From contig NZ_WHOB01000020.1 in NCBI RefSeq assembly GCF_013141775.1, forward strand, positions 310,001-374,000: DNA of 64,000 nt. Direction: 5' to 3'. Shown here one piece after another: positions 55,714 to 64,000 of the stretch; position 1 is the first letter of the stretch, and each line of letters begins with the position of its first letter. Position numbers and translations under genes: made by a program. Source of the stretch: Paenibacillus phytohabitans. GTDB lineage: Bacteria; Bacillota; Bacilli; Paenibacillales; Paenibacillaceae. The notes beneath the pieces were generated by a model. It saw nothing but the letters and a program-made list of their open reading frames with translations, was not told the origin of the DNA and searched no databases.

Positions 55714-55990
55714 AACAAAAAACTCCCGCCCCTATATGGGGCGAGAGTAAACTCACGCGATACCACCCAAAGTTCCCCGGCTCCTCACAGAGCACAGGCT
55801 TCGCCAGTCCCTTGCGGAACTGTCCATTAACGCTGGAACACGCCGTTATCTTACGCAAGCCGCAACAACAAGGCTCCCGCTCGAACACAGTTCCTCCCGG
55901 ACCATATTCAATCTGGCATCCCATACCGGCTTCCAGCAGCCCCGGCTCTCTGTAATGGTTGTCCACATTTACTCATCCGTTCCTCGGAAT
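55714..55990 (-). promoter_or_regulatory. T-box leader of metG
   Basis: On the minus strand: stem I with CAGAGAGCC and GGAAGCCGG apical elements, a probable Met specifier ATG (about 55903-55905, within GAATATGG), the T-box GGGTGGTATCGCG (55757-55769; consensus GGGTGGNACCGCG), and a terminator ACTCTCGCCCC/GGGGCGGGAGT followed by TTTTTT (about 55715-55750). Uncharged tRNA-Met would favour read-through. Downstream at about 55679-55696 is another perfect hairpin (TTTTGGGG/CCCCAAAG); 55591-55678 has nothing further. Confidence 0.88.
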
Positions 55991-56031
55991 ATTGCTTATT
56001 ATTCAAAATATACCCATCACAGCGGCTCATG

Positions 56032-56295
56032 TCAAGTCGTATGAACAGGCTTATCTCCTGGTGATTGCTCTTTGCGCGGCGGCACCGGGTCCAGCCCTCC
56101 CGGATGAAAAGGATGGCAGCGGGCGATCCGCCTTGCAGCCAGCCATGAACCCTTCAGCGGTCCATGGACCTCAATAGCTTCAAGCGCATAGGCTGAACAA
56201 GTCGGATAGAACCGGCAGGTTGCCGGCTTAAGCGGCGATATGAACCTGCGGTAGACCCGGATTGGAACCTGGACCGTTCTTCTTAAGGTAGCCAT
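56032..56295 (-). CDS. yidD: Membrane protein insertion efficiency factor YidD
   Basis: 87 residues with the family core [27 protein letters not shown] and the [13 protein letters not shown] signature. Assists YidC/Oxa1 membrane insertion. Starts 2 bases after zur stops, so expressed with it. Usually located by rpmH/rnpA, but this placement is common in Bacillales. Confidence 0.94.
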   Translation of the reverse strand: MATLRRTVQVPIRVYRRFISPLKPATCRFYPTCSAYALEAIEVHGPLKGSWLAARRIARCHPFHPGGLDPVPPRKEQSPGDKPVHTT

Positions 56296-56297
56296 AT

Positions 56298-56759
56298 TCA
56301 GCGGCCTTCTTTGCCGTGAGCAGCTACGGCGGACTCTTCTTCGCGGCCCTGTTCACAGTCCTTGCAGTAACCGAACACCTCAAATTTATGCTTGACCACC
56401 CGGAATTGATCCGGTGTATCTGTTAAATTCATCGGACAGAAATGAATCGGGTAAGTCTTCATACACTGAAGACAAATCATATGATGATGATGGTGGTCCT
56501 GACTGCAGCTTGCTTTGAATTTGACGCCGTCTTCAAAGACAATCTGCTCCAGCACACCAAGCTCCTCCATGACACGCAGGTTGCGGTAGACCGTATCGAA
56601 GCTGAGTCCGCTGTATTTGCGGCCCATATGCTCATATACATCCTTCGCAGACAAATATCCCGTATTCTCGCCGAATAACCTGGCAAGCGTTTTGCGCTGA
56701 TCGGTGATTCGCAGTCCCTGCCCCGACATGGCTTCCAGTATTTGTTCTGTCGACAGCAT
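56298..56759 (-). CDS. zur: Fur-family zinc regulator Zur
   Basis: 153 residues: winged helix with [17 protein letters not shown], then metal sites: [17 protein letters not shown] and GYCKDC (structural Cys4 zinc). The closest remembered relative is B. subtilis Zur (YqfV), with the same HHHHH-ICL-C pattern and CPM; PerR or Fur fit less well. ATG 56759 chosen by GGGAG upstream; ATG 56774 possible. Lies about 3 kb from znuABC, whose promoter carries a Zur box. Confidence 0.9.
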   Translation of the reverse strand: MLSTEQILEAMSGQGLRITDQRKTLARLFGENTGYLSAKDVYEHMGRKYSGLSFDTVYRNLRVMEELGVLEQIVFEDGVKFKASCSQDHHHHHMICLQCMKTYPIHFCPMNLTDTPDQFRVVKHKFEVFGYCKDCEQGREEESAVAAHGKEGR

Positions 56760-56930
56760 TCGCTCATCTCCCATAACATAGGTCGTTTGTATTGCACTCT
56801 CTTTATAATGCCCCAAAAGTACTGCCCCGTCAATGAAGTGTGCCTGTCCTGCAGCCTTCTCCACATTCCTGCAGGTGCATAGCGCAAAATAACGCCGCAA
56901 AGCAGAAACTTATATTCCATGATTTCACAC

Positions 56931-56972
56931 TAAAAAAAACGGCAGCCGTCCCCTCAGGAACGCTGCCGTTTG
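56931..56972 (-). terminator. Terminator of the large stalk-protein gene
   Basis: AAACGGCAGCGTTCC pairs with GGGGACGGCTGCCGTTT and is followed by TTTTT on the minus strand. Confidence 0.88.
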
Positions 56973-56992
56973 CATTTGCATTGAAGTTATAT

Positions 56993-59287
56993 TTATTTTT
57001 TGGCCGGAAGCGGAGTAAACACAAAGTTTACAGGAAGATTGCTGCCGGAAGCTACGGAGAAGGTAATATCGACCGGACCTTCATATTCGCCGGTACGGAA
57101 GACTACTGCATTCATGTCCGAGCTGGACAAGCTTCCCTTGTTCGGCAGATTCACAATCGTTCCGTTCACCAGTAACGAACCCAGATAATTACCTCCACGT
57201 GGGTTGAAGGTGATCAGTGTGTTCGCTGCCACACGGTCCAGAACGATTTTGTACAGTACACCGAAGTTGCCGGAATTAGAAGCCTCTGTTCCAGTCATCG
57301 GATCAATACCAATCAGATTGAGGTCATTTTTATTATCCCCCAGGATCAGCTTGGATTGCGTTGTGCCTACAACATCAGTCACATTGATGATGCGTGTTGA
57401 ATCCGGATACGTTCCCCGGTTATGCACACCGTCGCGGTCAAGAATTGGCAGTGTCGGCAGCAAAGCTACCGGATCTTTAGTCTGCTCAACCATTACCACA
57501 TTATATAGAATAGGATAATCACTAATCAGATCGGCGCTGAGTGAGAGCACCTCTTTCGGTTTCATGGCAATCTTGTTCAGATCTGTCAGGATCGGCACAC
57601 TTTGTCCCGGCTGCAGGACGATTTGGGATGCGCTTGAACCTGTAATCATGGAATTGTAGTATTTCTGAATCGAAATTCTGCCTGTATATTCCGGAGAAGT
57701 TACCGGACCGGCAATACCTGAGTATTCGGTCGTAATCGTCGCCGGATATATGCCGTTGTTCGTGGCGATCACATACAGCTTCTGTCGTGTAGTCATATTG
57801 TTCATATGGTGTACCAGGAAACGTGTCTTCCCTACGGAAGTCTCGCGGTACAGCACACCCTCGGTATTAACCGTTTCAGGGCTGTTACTGCGGATCAGCG
57901 TATAACTGTCAGATGAAAGATTGTACGGCAGGTTAGGAAGTCCCGGGATCAATCCGCCGTCAAACGTCAGAACATCCCCTGGAATAGTGAACAGCTTCGC
58001 TACTTCATCCTGGGTATACAGTTGTTCGCTTGTAATGTTAATGGTCTTCTCAAAAGTGCTGCTAAGACCATGCTTATCAGTTACTGTCAGCTGGATGGAC
58101 GTAGGACCGGGGTTGAAATAGGCCAGGCCACGGTTGCTCCAGGTGGTCGTTAATTCTTCATACTCAGGGTCATAGCTGGTATCTGTCAGAATTACCGGCT
58201 CACCCATTTTGTATTCATCTTTATCAGTCGTGAACTGGGCCACAGGCGGCTGATTTGGCTGCAGCACCTGGATCGTTACAGAGTAAGGATCACTCCACAA
58301 ATTATTCGCATCACGCACAGAATAAGTTACGGTATAGAATCCCGGCTGATCGTACATATCCAGTTTGTTGCCGCCCCATTGTTCTTCAGCCATCGGCGTA
58401 CCATTCGGTGAAGAATACGAAGTAACATAATTCACAGTCGTTTGACCTGCATAAATCTCAGTTGGTTGGACTGTAAAGGATGCTGTCGGCTTCGTGTTCA
58501 GCGTAAGAATGACACGCTTCTGCACATTGTCCACCGTATAAGGAATATTCAGCGCATAGGTAATGGAGGTTAAAGGAACCATGAAGGTGCCTTTGAACTG
58601 GTAGGCCGGGCCTTTCATAGTATTCTTGGCGCCATTTACCGTATAGATCTTACTGTCGGTCTTGAAGCGCATAATACTGGTGCCTTTAGTAACGATAACT
58701 TCCTTGGTTTTGTAGTCGTAGGTATAGCTTACTCCGACCATTTCCACCATTGCACGGATCGATACATACGAGACCCCGTTCTTGACAGCCATCGGCTGGT
58801 TGGCAGTATACGGTGTACCGTTTCTGTACATTTTGTTACTGTTCATCATCAGGATGAGCTGGCCGCCGCCAGTGGCGGAGGTAGTCAGACCTGATGTTGT
58901 AAGCGTCTGCCCTTCCGGGGTGCTGACGGGAAGCGGGGTAGCCGTTGGAACAGCCCCGTCTGTTGAAACAGCACCATCAATAGGAGCCTGAGTCACTGCC
59001 GGAATTGGAGTTGCAGTTGCTGCCGGCACTGCTGGGACCTCTGTTGCTGCCGGGACCGGTGTTGGTGTTGGTGTAACCGTACCTGCTGGCGCCTCAGTAA
59101 CCAATGGAGGTAATGGATCTGTAGCGGAAGGCTCCTCCTGTGCTGCAACCATCTGCGTAGTATTCACCGCTGCGGCAACGTTGCCTGTGGTACTCTGTGT
59201 GCTGACAGGGACTGCAAAGGCCGGAACCGCCGCTGCGGTTTGTGACACGGCCAATACTGCCACTAAAATCATTTTTTTCAAATTCAT
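56993..59287 (-). CDS. Large exported stalk/PKD-like surface protein
   Basis: 764 residues. Signal peptide (about 1-25), a Pro/Thr/Ala/Val-rich region (about 45-130), a stalk (Cu-amine-oxidase-N-like) pair (about 150-275; VSYVSIRAMVEMVGVSYTYDYKTKEV), two PKD/Ig-like segments (about 280-430; FYTVTYSVRDANNLWSDPYSVTIQV, SIQLTVTDKHGLSSTFEKTI), and a C-terminal beta-rich domain of unknown family. Surface adhesion or wall function is likely, but not shown. ATG 59287 follows GAAGGAG. Pro-rich: an EF-P client candidate. Confidence 0.88.
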   Translation of the reverse strand: MNLKKMILVAVLAVSQTAAAVPAFAVPVSTQSTTGNVAAAVNTTQMVAAQEEPSATDPLPPLVTEAPAGTVTPTPTPVPAATEVPAVPAATATPIPAVTQAPIDGAVSTDGAVPTATPLPVSTPEGQTLTTSGLTTSATGGGQLILMMNSNKMYRNGTPYTANQPMAVKNGVSYVSIRAMVEMVGVSYTYDYKTKEVIVTKGTSIMRFKTDSKIYTVNGAKNTMKGPAYQFKGTFMVPLTSITYALNIPYTVDNVQKRVILTLNTKPTASFTVQPTEIYAGQTTVNYVTSYSSPNGTPMAEEQWGGNKLDMYDQPGFYTVTYSVRDANNLWSDPYSVTIQVLQPNQPPVAQFTTDKDEYKMGEPVILTDTSYDPEYEELTTTWSNRGLAYFNPGPTSIQLTVTDKHGLSSTFEKTINITSEQLYTQDEVAKLFTIPGDVLTFDGGLIPGLPNLPYNLSSDSYTLIRSNSPETVNTEGVLYRETSVGKTRFLVHHMNNMTTRQKLYVIATNNGIYPATITTEYSGIAGPVTSPEYTGRISIQKYYNSMITGSSASQIVLQPGQSVPILTDLNKIAMKPKEVLSLSADLISDYPILYNVVMVEQTKDPVALLPTLPILDRDGVHNRGTYPDSTRIINVTDVVGTTQSKLILGDNKNDLNLIGIDPMTGTEASNSGNFGVLYKIVLDRVAANTLITFNPRGGNYLGSLLVNGTIVNLPNKGSLSSSDMNAVVFRTGEYEGPVDITFSVASGSNLPVNFVFTPLPAKK

Positions 59288-59356
59288 TGTACGACTCCTT
59301 CTGCTCCCAATTGTAGTGTATAAGGCGATATCTTTCTTTATCTTCACCTTATGTTC

Positions 59357-59401
59357 CCCGTAAAAACGGGGGCCGCCCTCTAGAGGACGGCAGAATTTTT
59401 T
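59357..59401. promoter_or_regulatory. Two hairpins in the leader of the stalk-protein gene
   Basis: CCCCGTTTTTACGGGG and GCCGTCCTCTAGAGGGCGGC (minus strand) lie 70-115 bases upstream of the start. On the plus strand the second has a TTTTTT tail and looks like a terminator, though no plus-strand gene precedes it. Possible leader control or end of an unannotated RNA. Confidence 0.45.
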
Positions 59402-59576
59402 GCCACGTTCATTTTACAAAACATAGTATTAGACGCAAGCCACTCCGAAAAGTTTCATTCAGTGTAAAGAAAGATCTAATAAAATCCTTTTCTATCCATT
59501 TTTAAAGTGATGACCCGTAGATTCTATTTTCCCCTGGACACCCTGAGTATATTTTCGCTTGCGATAAGTAATGGGC

Positions 59577-59600
59577 CTGCTGTCACCAGCAGAGTATAAT
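59577..59600 (+). promoter_or_regulatory. Promoter region of Btr-like regulator
   Basis: TATAAT at 59595-59600 lacks a good -35; CTGCTG-TCAC-CAGCAG (59577-59592) abuts it and may be an operator or activator site. Confidence 0.4.
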
Positions 59601-59641
59601 AGTAGCAGAATTCAAGTGAAAGGAGCATTTAAGCTGACGAT

Positions 59642-61225
59642 ATGAATCCAACTGACGGGTTATACAAATTAATTGACGCCCGGCGCGTAAACGCGGCTCC
59701 ATCTGAATCTGAAATCCATAAGTCAGATCAGCATACCCTCCTTATAGCATTTCAAGGCAACGGGGAAGTTGAAGCTGATGGTTATCGCTCTGAATTTGAT
59801 TCATGCGATGTAGTGCTGCTGCTCCCTGATACACCATGGCGTATATCCGTGAAGGAGAACCCTTCTCTGGAATATTACTCTTTCACCTTTGATGCATATG
59901 CTGTGGACGGACAGGGTACACTTCAGCGCGGAGAGCTGGAGGCCGCTATTTTCCCGCCCGCACATTGGTCTGAAGCGTCAGAAAAGGCTGGCCTAATCTG
60001 CTCTTGCTGGCAGGGCAGCCAGTGGGACCATATGGAATCGGCTATCCGTTTTCAGGAACTGCTGCTTCAGTTATGGAGACCAGCCCAATCAGGAACTAAG
60101 GATAAGAATGCTGCAAGCGGAGCGATTAATCAATCCAAAGCCTATATCGACAGTAATTTTGCGCAGCCCTTGACCAGAGAGAAGCTTGCCGGTTTGACAG
60201 GAATGAGCGTTGCCCATTATTCCCGGCTGTTTAAGAAATATGTGGGGCGGAGTCCGATGGAGTATCTGAATTCTATCCGCATACGCCATGCGGGTGATTT
60301 GCTGCTCCGCTCTGAACTCACCCTCCGTGATACTGCGAACCGTGTGGGCTATCAGGATGAATTCTATTTCAGCCGTAAGTTCAAATCAGTTACTGGCATT
60401 TCACCATCTGTGTATATCAAAAAACAGCGCACATCCACACAAATTGCTTCTATGGCCCATCCCTACACTTCTCATTTGCTGGCGCTCGGTTTAACACCTT
60501 ATGCAGCGCTGGTGAATAATTCACGGGGGTCCGGCCACGGCTTGCATAACATAATCAGCCTGGGACATGACCAGCCCGACCTAGACAGACTGGCAGATGC
60601 CCGTCCGGAGCTGATAATCAGCTTCGAGCCTTCGGATTATGCGGAACCGGACAAAGCTTTCTTGTTCCCCCACATTGCGCCAACGTGCACTGTTCCATTC
60701 GAAGGGGAGTGGCGTGAACATTTCCGGATAATTGCGAGAGCGGTGAACCGCCTGGATATCGCGCAGCAGTGGCTGGCGGCATACGAAGAGCTCGCCGAGA
60801 GACTGCGGGTCAATGTTAGAGAAAAGCTGGCGGACGAGAACGTTGCTGTAGCACAATATGAGCAAGGCCGCTTCCGCTTGTTCGGCAACCGTAACTTGGG
60901 TACCGTCCTGTATAACGATCTGCAGCTGGCCAGACCCCGGCAATTGTTGAATGTTGCGCATTCTGCTCTTCTTACTGCAGATCAGCTGTCGGAATATAGT
61001 ATTGACCATCTGATTTTATTTACATCGGGTAACACCGCACAGCGTAACATGATCCATCACTCGCTTGCTTCACAGGAAGCTTGGAAGGAATTACGCGCCG
61101 TGCAGCAAGGAAATGTCTACGAGCTCGGTGATTCAAGCCTCTATTCCTGCTATACTTCGCTGGCCCATGAATTATTTCTGCGTCGTTCAAGTGAATTGCT
61201 CATGAGCGATATGTCCAGGCGATGA
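59642..61225 (+). CDS. Btr-like AraC regulator fused to a siderophore-binding domain
   Basis: 527 residues: N-terminal cupin-like region (about 10-130), two AraC helix-turn-helix motifs (about 165-262; LTGMSVAHYSRLFKKYVGRSPMEYL and VGYQDEFYFSRKFKSVTGISP), then a periplasmic-binding-protein-like domain (about 270-515) of the FeuA/FhuD type kept in the cytosol. This build matches B. subtilis Btr (YbbB), which senses Fe-bacillibactin and activates its uptake operon. ATG 59642 sits an unusual 16 bases after AAGGAG; a stop 12 bases before the ATG excludes an upstream extension. Confidence 0.9.
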   Translation: MNPTDGLYKLIDARRVNAAPSESEIHKSDQHTLLIAFQGNGEVEADGYRSEFDSCDVVLLLPDTPWRISVKENPSLEYYSFTFDAYAVDGQGTLQRGELEAAIFPPAHWSEASEKAGLICSCWQGSQWDHMESAIRFQELLLQLWRPAQSGTKDKNAASGAINQSKAYIDSNFAQPLTREKLAGLTGMSVAHYSRLFKKYVGRSPMEYLNSIRIRHAGDLLLRSELTLRDTANRVGYQDEFYFSRKFKSVTGISPSVYIKKQRTSTQIASMAHPYTSHLLALGLTPYAALVNNSRGSGHGLHNIISLGHDQPDLDRLADARPELIISFEPSDYAEPDKAFLFPHIAPTCTVPFEGEWREHFRIIARAVNRLDIAQQWLAAYEELAERLRVNVREKLADENVAVAQYEQGRFRLFGNRNLGTVLYNDLQLARPRQLLNVAHSALLTADQLSEYSIDHLILFTSGNTAQRNMIHHSLASQEAWKELRAVQQGNVYELGDSSLYSCYTSLAHELFLRRSSELLMSDMSRR

Positions 61226-61261
61226 GCATGTTTGTCCATGGAACCCAGGTACGCCACTCCT

Positions 61262-61289
61262 TATAATTAGGTGGTGATAATGATTATCA
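61262..61289 (+). promoter_or_regulatory. Fur box and -10 of siderophore-binding protein gene
   Basis: TGATAATGATTATCA at 61275-61289 is an exact match to the Bacillus 7-1-7 Fur consensus TGATAATNATTATCA (recalled). TATAAT at 61262-61267 lies just upstream with no good -35, suggesting an activator, probably the adjacent Btr-like protein. Iron represses and siderophore activates: inferred. Confidence 0.85.
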
Positions 61290-61316
61290 AACTCAATTAT
61301 GAAAGGTGTGTGGCTT

Positions 61317-62333
61317 GTGTTTCCTAGTACTCAAAAGTTCAATCACAAATTTAACCTGGGGGTCATCGGCCTGCTTGGAGTACTCATGCTGGGATTAATC
61401 GTTGGATGCAGCAACAGCGGAAATAACGGAAGTTCAGCGGTTGCCGTGACTCCTTCACCAGCAGCTGCCAACTCGGCAGAGAATACAGAAACCCGGATGA
61501 TCTCAACCATTAAAGGAGATATAGAAATTCCGGCACATCCGAAAAAGGTTGCGGGCATGCTTTATGTTTTTGCAGACCATCTGCTGGCGCTCGGTATTGA
61601 ACCGCATGCCATGGTTACATACAATGACCTGGGATTCCCCGAATATCTGGCAGACCAGATGAAGGATACTATCGCTATCGGCTCGGGAGAAGCCCCTAAC
61701 CTGGAAGCACTGCTCGAAGCGGAGCCGGATCTCATTCTTGCTTCCAAGACACTGAATGAGGCAAACTATGAGCAGCTGTCCAGGATAGCACCAACGATAC
61801 TTTTCGACAATGAGAACGAAGAAGATTGGACCAGATTCCGGCAAACGGCAGAGATCTTCGGCAAAGAAGCCGAGGCTGACCAGATCCATGCCGATTATGA
61901 AGCGAAGATAGCCAAGGTTAGAGATGAATTGGCAGCTGCTGCCCCTAATGAAACAGTCGCTTATATGCGGATACAGGACAAGCAGCTCCAGCTGATCCAA
62001 CCAGGGGATAACTTCACGCTGTTCGGCCCTCTCGGACTAACCCCGGCCTCCACAGATGACATAGATTTCAAGGACTCATGGAATGTAGCCATCTCTGAAG
62101 AAGTACTCCCCGAGCTGAATCCTGACCGTATGTTCATCATTCTCCGTCCCGGTGACAGTAATCAGACGGCTCTGGATAACATTATGAGCACTTCAATCTG
62201 GACTAACCTTACAGCTGTCAGGAACAAACATGTGTATATCGGAGATGCAAATCTGTGGTTTGCAGGCTATGGCCCCATTGGACTTAGCAAGGTCATCGAT
62301 GAGATCTCGGGTGCCTACTTACCGGAATCATGA
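61317..62333 (+). CDS. Iron-siderophore ABC transporter substrate-binding lipoprotein
   Basis: 338 residues. Lipobox LIVGC (Cys about residue 26) after a hydrophobic stretch; an Ala/Ser/Thr linker; then a class III binding protein with ADHLLALGIEPHAMVTYNDLGFPEYLADQM, LLEAEPDLILASKTLNEANYEQLSRIAPTI and a C-terminal GPIGLSKVIDEI. Binds a ferric siderophore for import; no permease or ATPase genes are adjacent. GTG 61317 lies about 10 bases after AAAGG; ATG 61299 is an alternative. Confidence 0.91.
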   Translation: MFPSTQKFNHKFNLGVIGLLGVLMLGLIVGCSNSGNNGSSAVAVTPSPAAANSAENTETRMISTIKGDIEIPAHPKKVAGMLYVFADHLLALGIEPHAMVTYNDLGFPEYLADQMKDTIAIGSGEAPNLEALLEAEPDLILASKTLNEANYEQLSRIAPTILFDNENEEDWTRFRQTAEIFGKEAEADQIHADYEAKIAKVRDELAAAAPNETVAYMRIQDKQLQLIQPGDNFTLFGPLGLTPASTDDIDFKDSWNVAISEEVLPELNPDRMFIILRPGDSNQTALDNIMSTSIWTNLTAVRNKHVYIGDANLWFAGYGPIGLSKVIDEISGAYLPES

Positions 62334-62343
62334 GGGAGAAGCC

Positions 62344-62919
62344 ATGACCTCTCCTGACAGCCAGCTCATACAGACGATACGCGGCCGAAGAACCATACAG
62401 GAATTCAATGGCGTACCCATTGCCCGGAACACACTTCTCGGCTTGCTGGACAACGCGGTTTGGGCACCTTTTCACTCCAAAAAAGAGCCTTGGCGTTTCA
62501 TCCTCTTCGCCGGGGCCGGCCGGAAGAAATTTGCCGGCGCTGTTCTGCAATCACGTCCGGAAGCCTTCATTCAACAATATGGTGCACAGATCTATGATAC
62601 GTATTGCAGGCGGATTCCAGCCCACCTCCTCGTGATTATGAATAGCGCTCTTCCCCAGAAGGCCTGGGAGGAGGCCTTGGCAGCAACTGCCGCCCTGATT
62701 CAGAACATTCAGCTGCTGGCCTGGGAACAGGGAATCGGCGTGGTATGGAAGACAACAGCCTTTAATGAAGATCACTCATTCCGGGCTGCAGCAGGCGTCA
62801 CTCCGGCCGAGAAAATCGTCGGGACCTTGCATATGGGATATTTCGACTCCCAAGACAAGCCTGCTCCGAAACCGCGCACCGCTGCTGCTGACTTGCTGAC
62901 AGTCATAGAAGACGACTGA
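62344..62919 (+). CDS. Nitroreductase-family flavoprotein
   Basis: 191 residues, short for the family. FMN-binding pattern IRGRRTIQEFNGVPI at the N-terminus, NAVWAPFHSKKEPWRFIL, then GVVWKTTAF and VGTLHMGYF near the C-terminus. Follows the Fur-boxed lipoprotein by 10 bases with a GAGGGAGAAG site, so co-regulated by iron; reduction of the imported ferric siderophore is plausible but unproven. Confidence 0.85.
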   Translation: MTSPDSQLIQTIRGRRTIQEFNGVPIARNTLLGLLDNAVWAPFHSKKEPWRFILFAGAGRKKFAGAVLQSRPEAFIQQYGAQIYDTYCRRIPAHLLVIMNSALPQKAWEEALAATAALIQNIQLLAWEQGIGVVWKTTAFNEDHSFRAAAGVTPAEKIVGTLHMGYFDSQDKPAPKPRTAAADLLTVIEDD

Positions 62920-62947
62920 GGAGTTACCCGACAGGTGAACACACTTA

Positions 62948-62981
62948 AGCCAGCGGCTGCCTAGCCGCTGGCTTCTTTTTT
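62948..62981 (+). terminator. Terminator of the siderophore operon
   Basis: AGCCAGCGGCT and AGCCGCTGGCT flank a short loop; TTCTTTTTTT follows. Confidence 0.9.
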
Positions 62982-63011
62982 TCACAAGCTCAAATGATAT
63001 GCAGGGCAGAC

Positions 63012-63803
63012 TTACCGTGCCTCAGCTGTCCTGTATTTATCCCGGTATTCCTTAGGGGACATCCCCGTCTGTTTCTGGAATACCTTGGTGAAATAACGCC
63101 GCTCCTGATAACCCACTCCCGAGCTGATCGCAGTAATGCTTTTGTCGCTGCTGGCCAGCATGAATTTGGCGGCTTCAATCCTCTGCAACGTTACATACTC
63201 CACAAAGGTCATCGCAAAACGGTTCTTGAAGAGCAGGCAGAAATAGCTGCTGCTGATGCCTATCCGGTTCGCCACCTCTTCAATGCCAAGGTCATAGCTC
63301 AGCCGCTCGGTAATATAATTCGCCGCATGGCTCATCAATTGATCCGGTGTTTTTTTGGCGGAATCCTCGGGTACAGTCATCTCCTGAAACAAGGGAATAC
63401 TGTTATACAGTTTATCCTTGTACTGTTTGCTGCGGATCCGAGCTCCGATCTCCCGCACCTTGTTGCCAAGCTCCTCATAATGTATCGGCTTGCAGATGTA
63501 TTCCTTCACACCAAGGCGGATGGCCTCGCGTGCATAATCAAACTCCTGATAGCCGCTTAGCAGCAGCACCTCACTCTCCAGTCCCATCTCACGCAGCTTG
63601 CCGATGAATGTAAGTCCGTCCATCACCGGCATACGGATGTCACAGAGCACCAGATCGGGCGTCTCCTCTTCAGCGATACGCAGAGCTTCCATTCCACTGC
63701 GGGCCATCCCCGTCACCTCCATCCCCATGTCATGCCAAGGCAGCACTTTGTTGAGGTTGTTCAGGATAGGCGCCTCATCGTCAACCAATAATACCTTTAG
63801 CAT
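63012..63803 (-). CDS. YesN-type response regulator (receiver + AraC HTH)
   Basis: 263 residues: receiver with phospho-acceptor Asp55 (LVLCDIRMPVMDG) and Lys in YICKPIHY, a linker, and a C-terminal AraC domain (about 165-260; VANRIGISSSYFCLLFKNRF, VGYQERRYFTKVFQKQTGMSPKEYR). Partner of the histidine kinase whose 3' end overlaps it by 23 bases. Such pairs usually regulate neighbouring sugar transporters, not visible here. ATG 63803 follows GGGGGAAG. Confidence 0.93.
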   Translation of the reverse strand: MLKVLLVDDEAPILNNLNKVLPWHDMGMEVTGMARSGMEALRIAEEETPDLVLCDIRMPVMDGLTFIGKLREMGLESEVLLLSGYQEFDYAREAIRLGVKEYICKPIHYEELGNKVREIGARIRSKQYKDKLYNSIPLFQEMTVPEDSAKKTPDQLMSHAANYITERLSYDLGIEEVANRIGISSSYFCLLFKNRFAMTFVEYVTLQRIEAAKFMLASSDKSITAISSGVGYQERRYFTKVFQKQTGMSPKEYRDKYRTAEAR

Positions 63804-64000
63804 AATGATCTTCCCCCTGCCCGTATTTAGGTATGACGCACTGGATAATTGTCCCCTCACCAGGACTCGCACAGATGAAAATCCCGTATCTGCCTCCGTA
63901 TTCTATACGGATCCGGTCAGCCACACTGCGAACGCCAAGCCCCCTCCGTTCCAGATGAATTCCGTGTTCCGGTTTGCCTTCAGGCTTCTGCTCCGCCGGA
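63781..64000 (-). CDS. Sensor histidine kinase (YesM type), 3' end only
   Basis: Reading the minus strand from the window edge gives the end of a HATPase domain: GIHLERRGLGVRSVADRI (G2-box region), YGGRYGIFICASPGEGTIIQCVIP, then a short tail and TGA at 63781-63783. About 72 residues are present; the gene runs off the window. Not long enough to be detected as a complete frame. Confidence 0.88.
   Translation of the reverse strand, partial: PAEQKPEGKPEHGIHLERRGLGVRSVADRIRIEYGGRYGIFICASPGEGTIIQCVIPKYGQGEDHYAKGIIG

Noticed and set aside
56298..56759. Assignment as PerR or Fur
   Set aside because: The [11 protein letters not shown] and HFCPMN patterns and the nearby Zur-boxed zinc operon fit Zur better.

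Overview
The window is a contiguous piece of a Gram-positive, endospore-forming Bacillales chromosome, most likely Paenibacillus or a close relative. The evidence is spo0A, spoIVB, a complete spoIIIA operon and splB, the B. subtilis-like order of housekeeping genes, an S-layer-homology surface enzyme, three copper-amine-oxidase-N (stalk) proteins, an Sda homologue, a YesN-type regulator and a T-box leader. No rRNA, tRNA, CRISPR array, transposase or phage gene was seen.

Layout. (1) 1-2.0 kb: lpdV and a divergent DUF2627 (yqzF-like) gene, the edge of a branched-chain keto-acid dehydrogenase locus. (2) 2.0-15.6 kb: accessory stretch with a heterodimeric ABC exporter, tdk, a DinB-fold protein, an AT-rich Agr-like peptide locus (kinase-less membrane protein, AgrB, AgrD-like peptide, stand-alone LytTR protein), sda, a surface nucleotidase with SLH domains, an XRE regulator and small unknowns. 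(3) 15.6-31 kb: spo0A, spoIVB, recN, argR, tlyA, dxs, ispA, xseBA, folD, nusB, the Asp23/AmaP module and accBC, nearly all on the minus strand. (4) 31-44.6 kb: spoIIIAA-AH, yqhV, a YitT protein, lysC, efp, yqhT, yqhR, yqhQ and a yqhP-like gene. (5) 44.7-50 kb: patatin, a secreted GHL10-type hydrolase, mntR, splB, ccdA. (6) 50-59.3 kb: zinc-uptake genes znuA-znuC-[repeat-filled gap]-znuB with a Zur-box promoter, metG behind a T-box, yidD, zur and a large exported stalk/PKD-like protein. (7) 59.6-64 kb: an iron-siderophore module (Btr-like regulator, Fur-boxed binding lipoprotein, nitroreductase) and a two-component system cut by the window edge.

Two items merit most attention. The Agr-like locus at 8.1-9.8 kb has signal maker and precursor but neither histidine kinase nor response-regulator receiver. 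Its membrane protein looks like an AgrC sensor without a kinase, its transcription factor is a bare LytTR domain, and the peptide lacks Cys or Ser at the usual ring position. This suggests a quorum circuit working by sequestration rather than phosphorelay (inference). Second, three intergenic regions (2.2, 39.0 and 51.4 kb) each carry four 13-17 bp TTGTA...TACAA palindromes at nearly fixed spacing, about 51/62/51 bp in two of them and 52/52/51 in the third. This is a structured repeat family that the annotated genes do not explain.

Start codons were chosen by Shine-Dalgarno position where several were possible; many therefore lie inside the longest open frame. Family names rest on recognised motifs and remembered homologues, not on searches.
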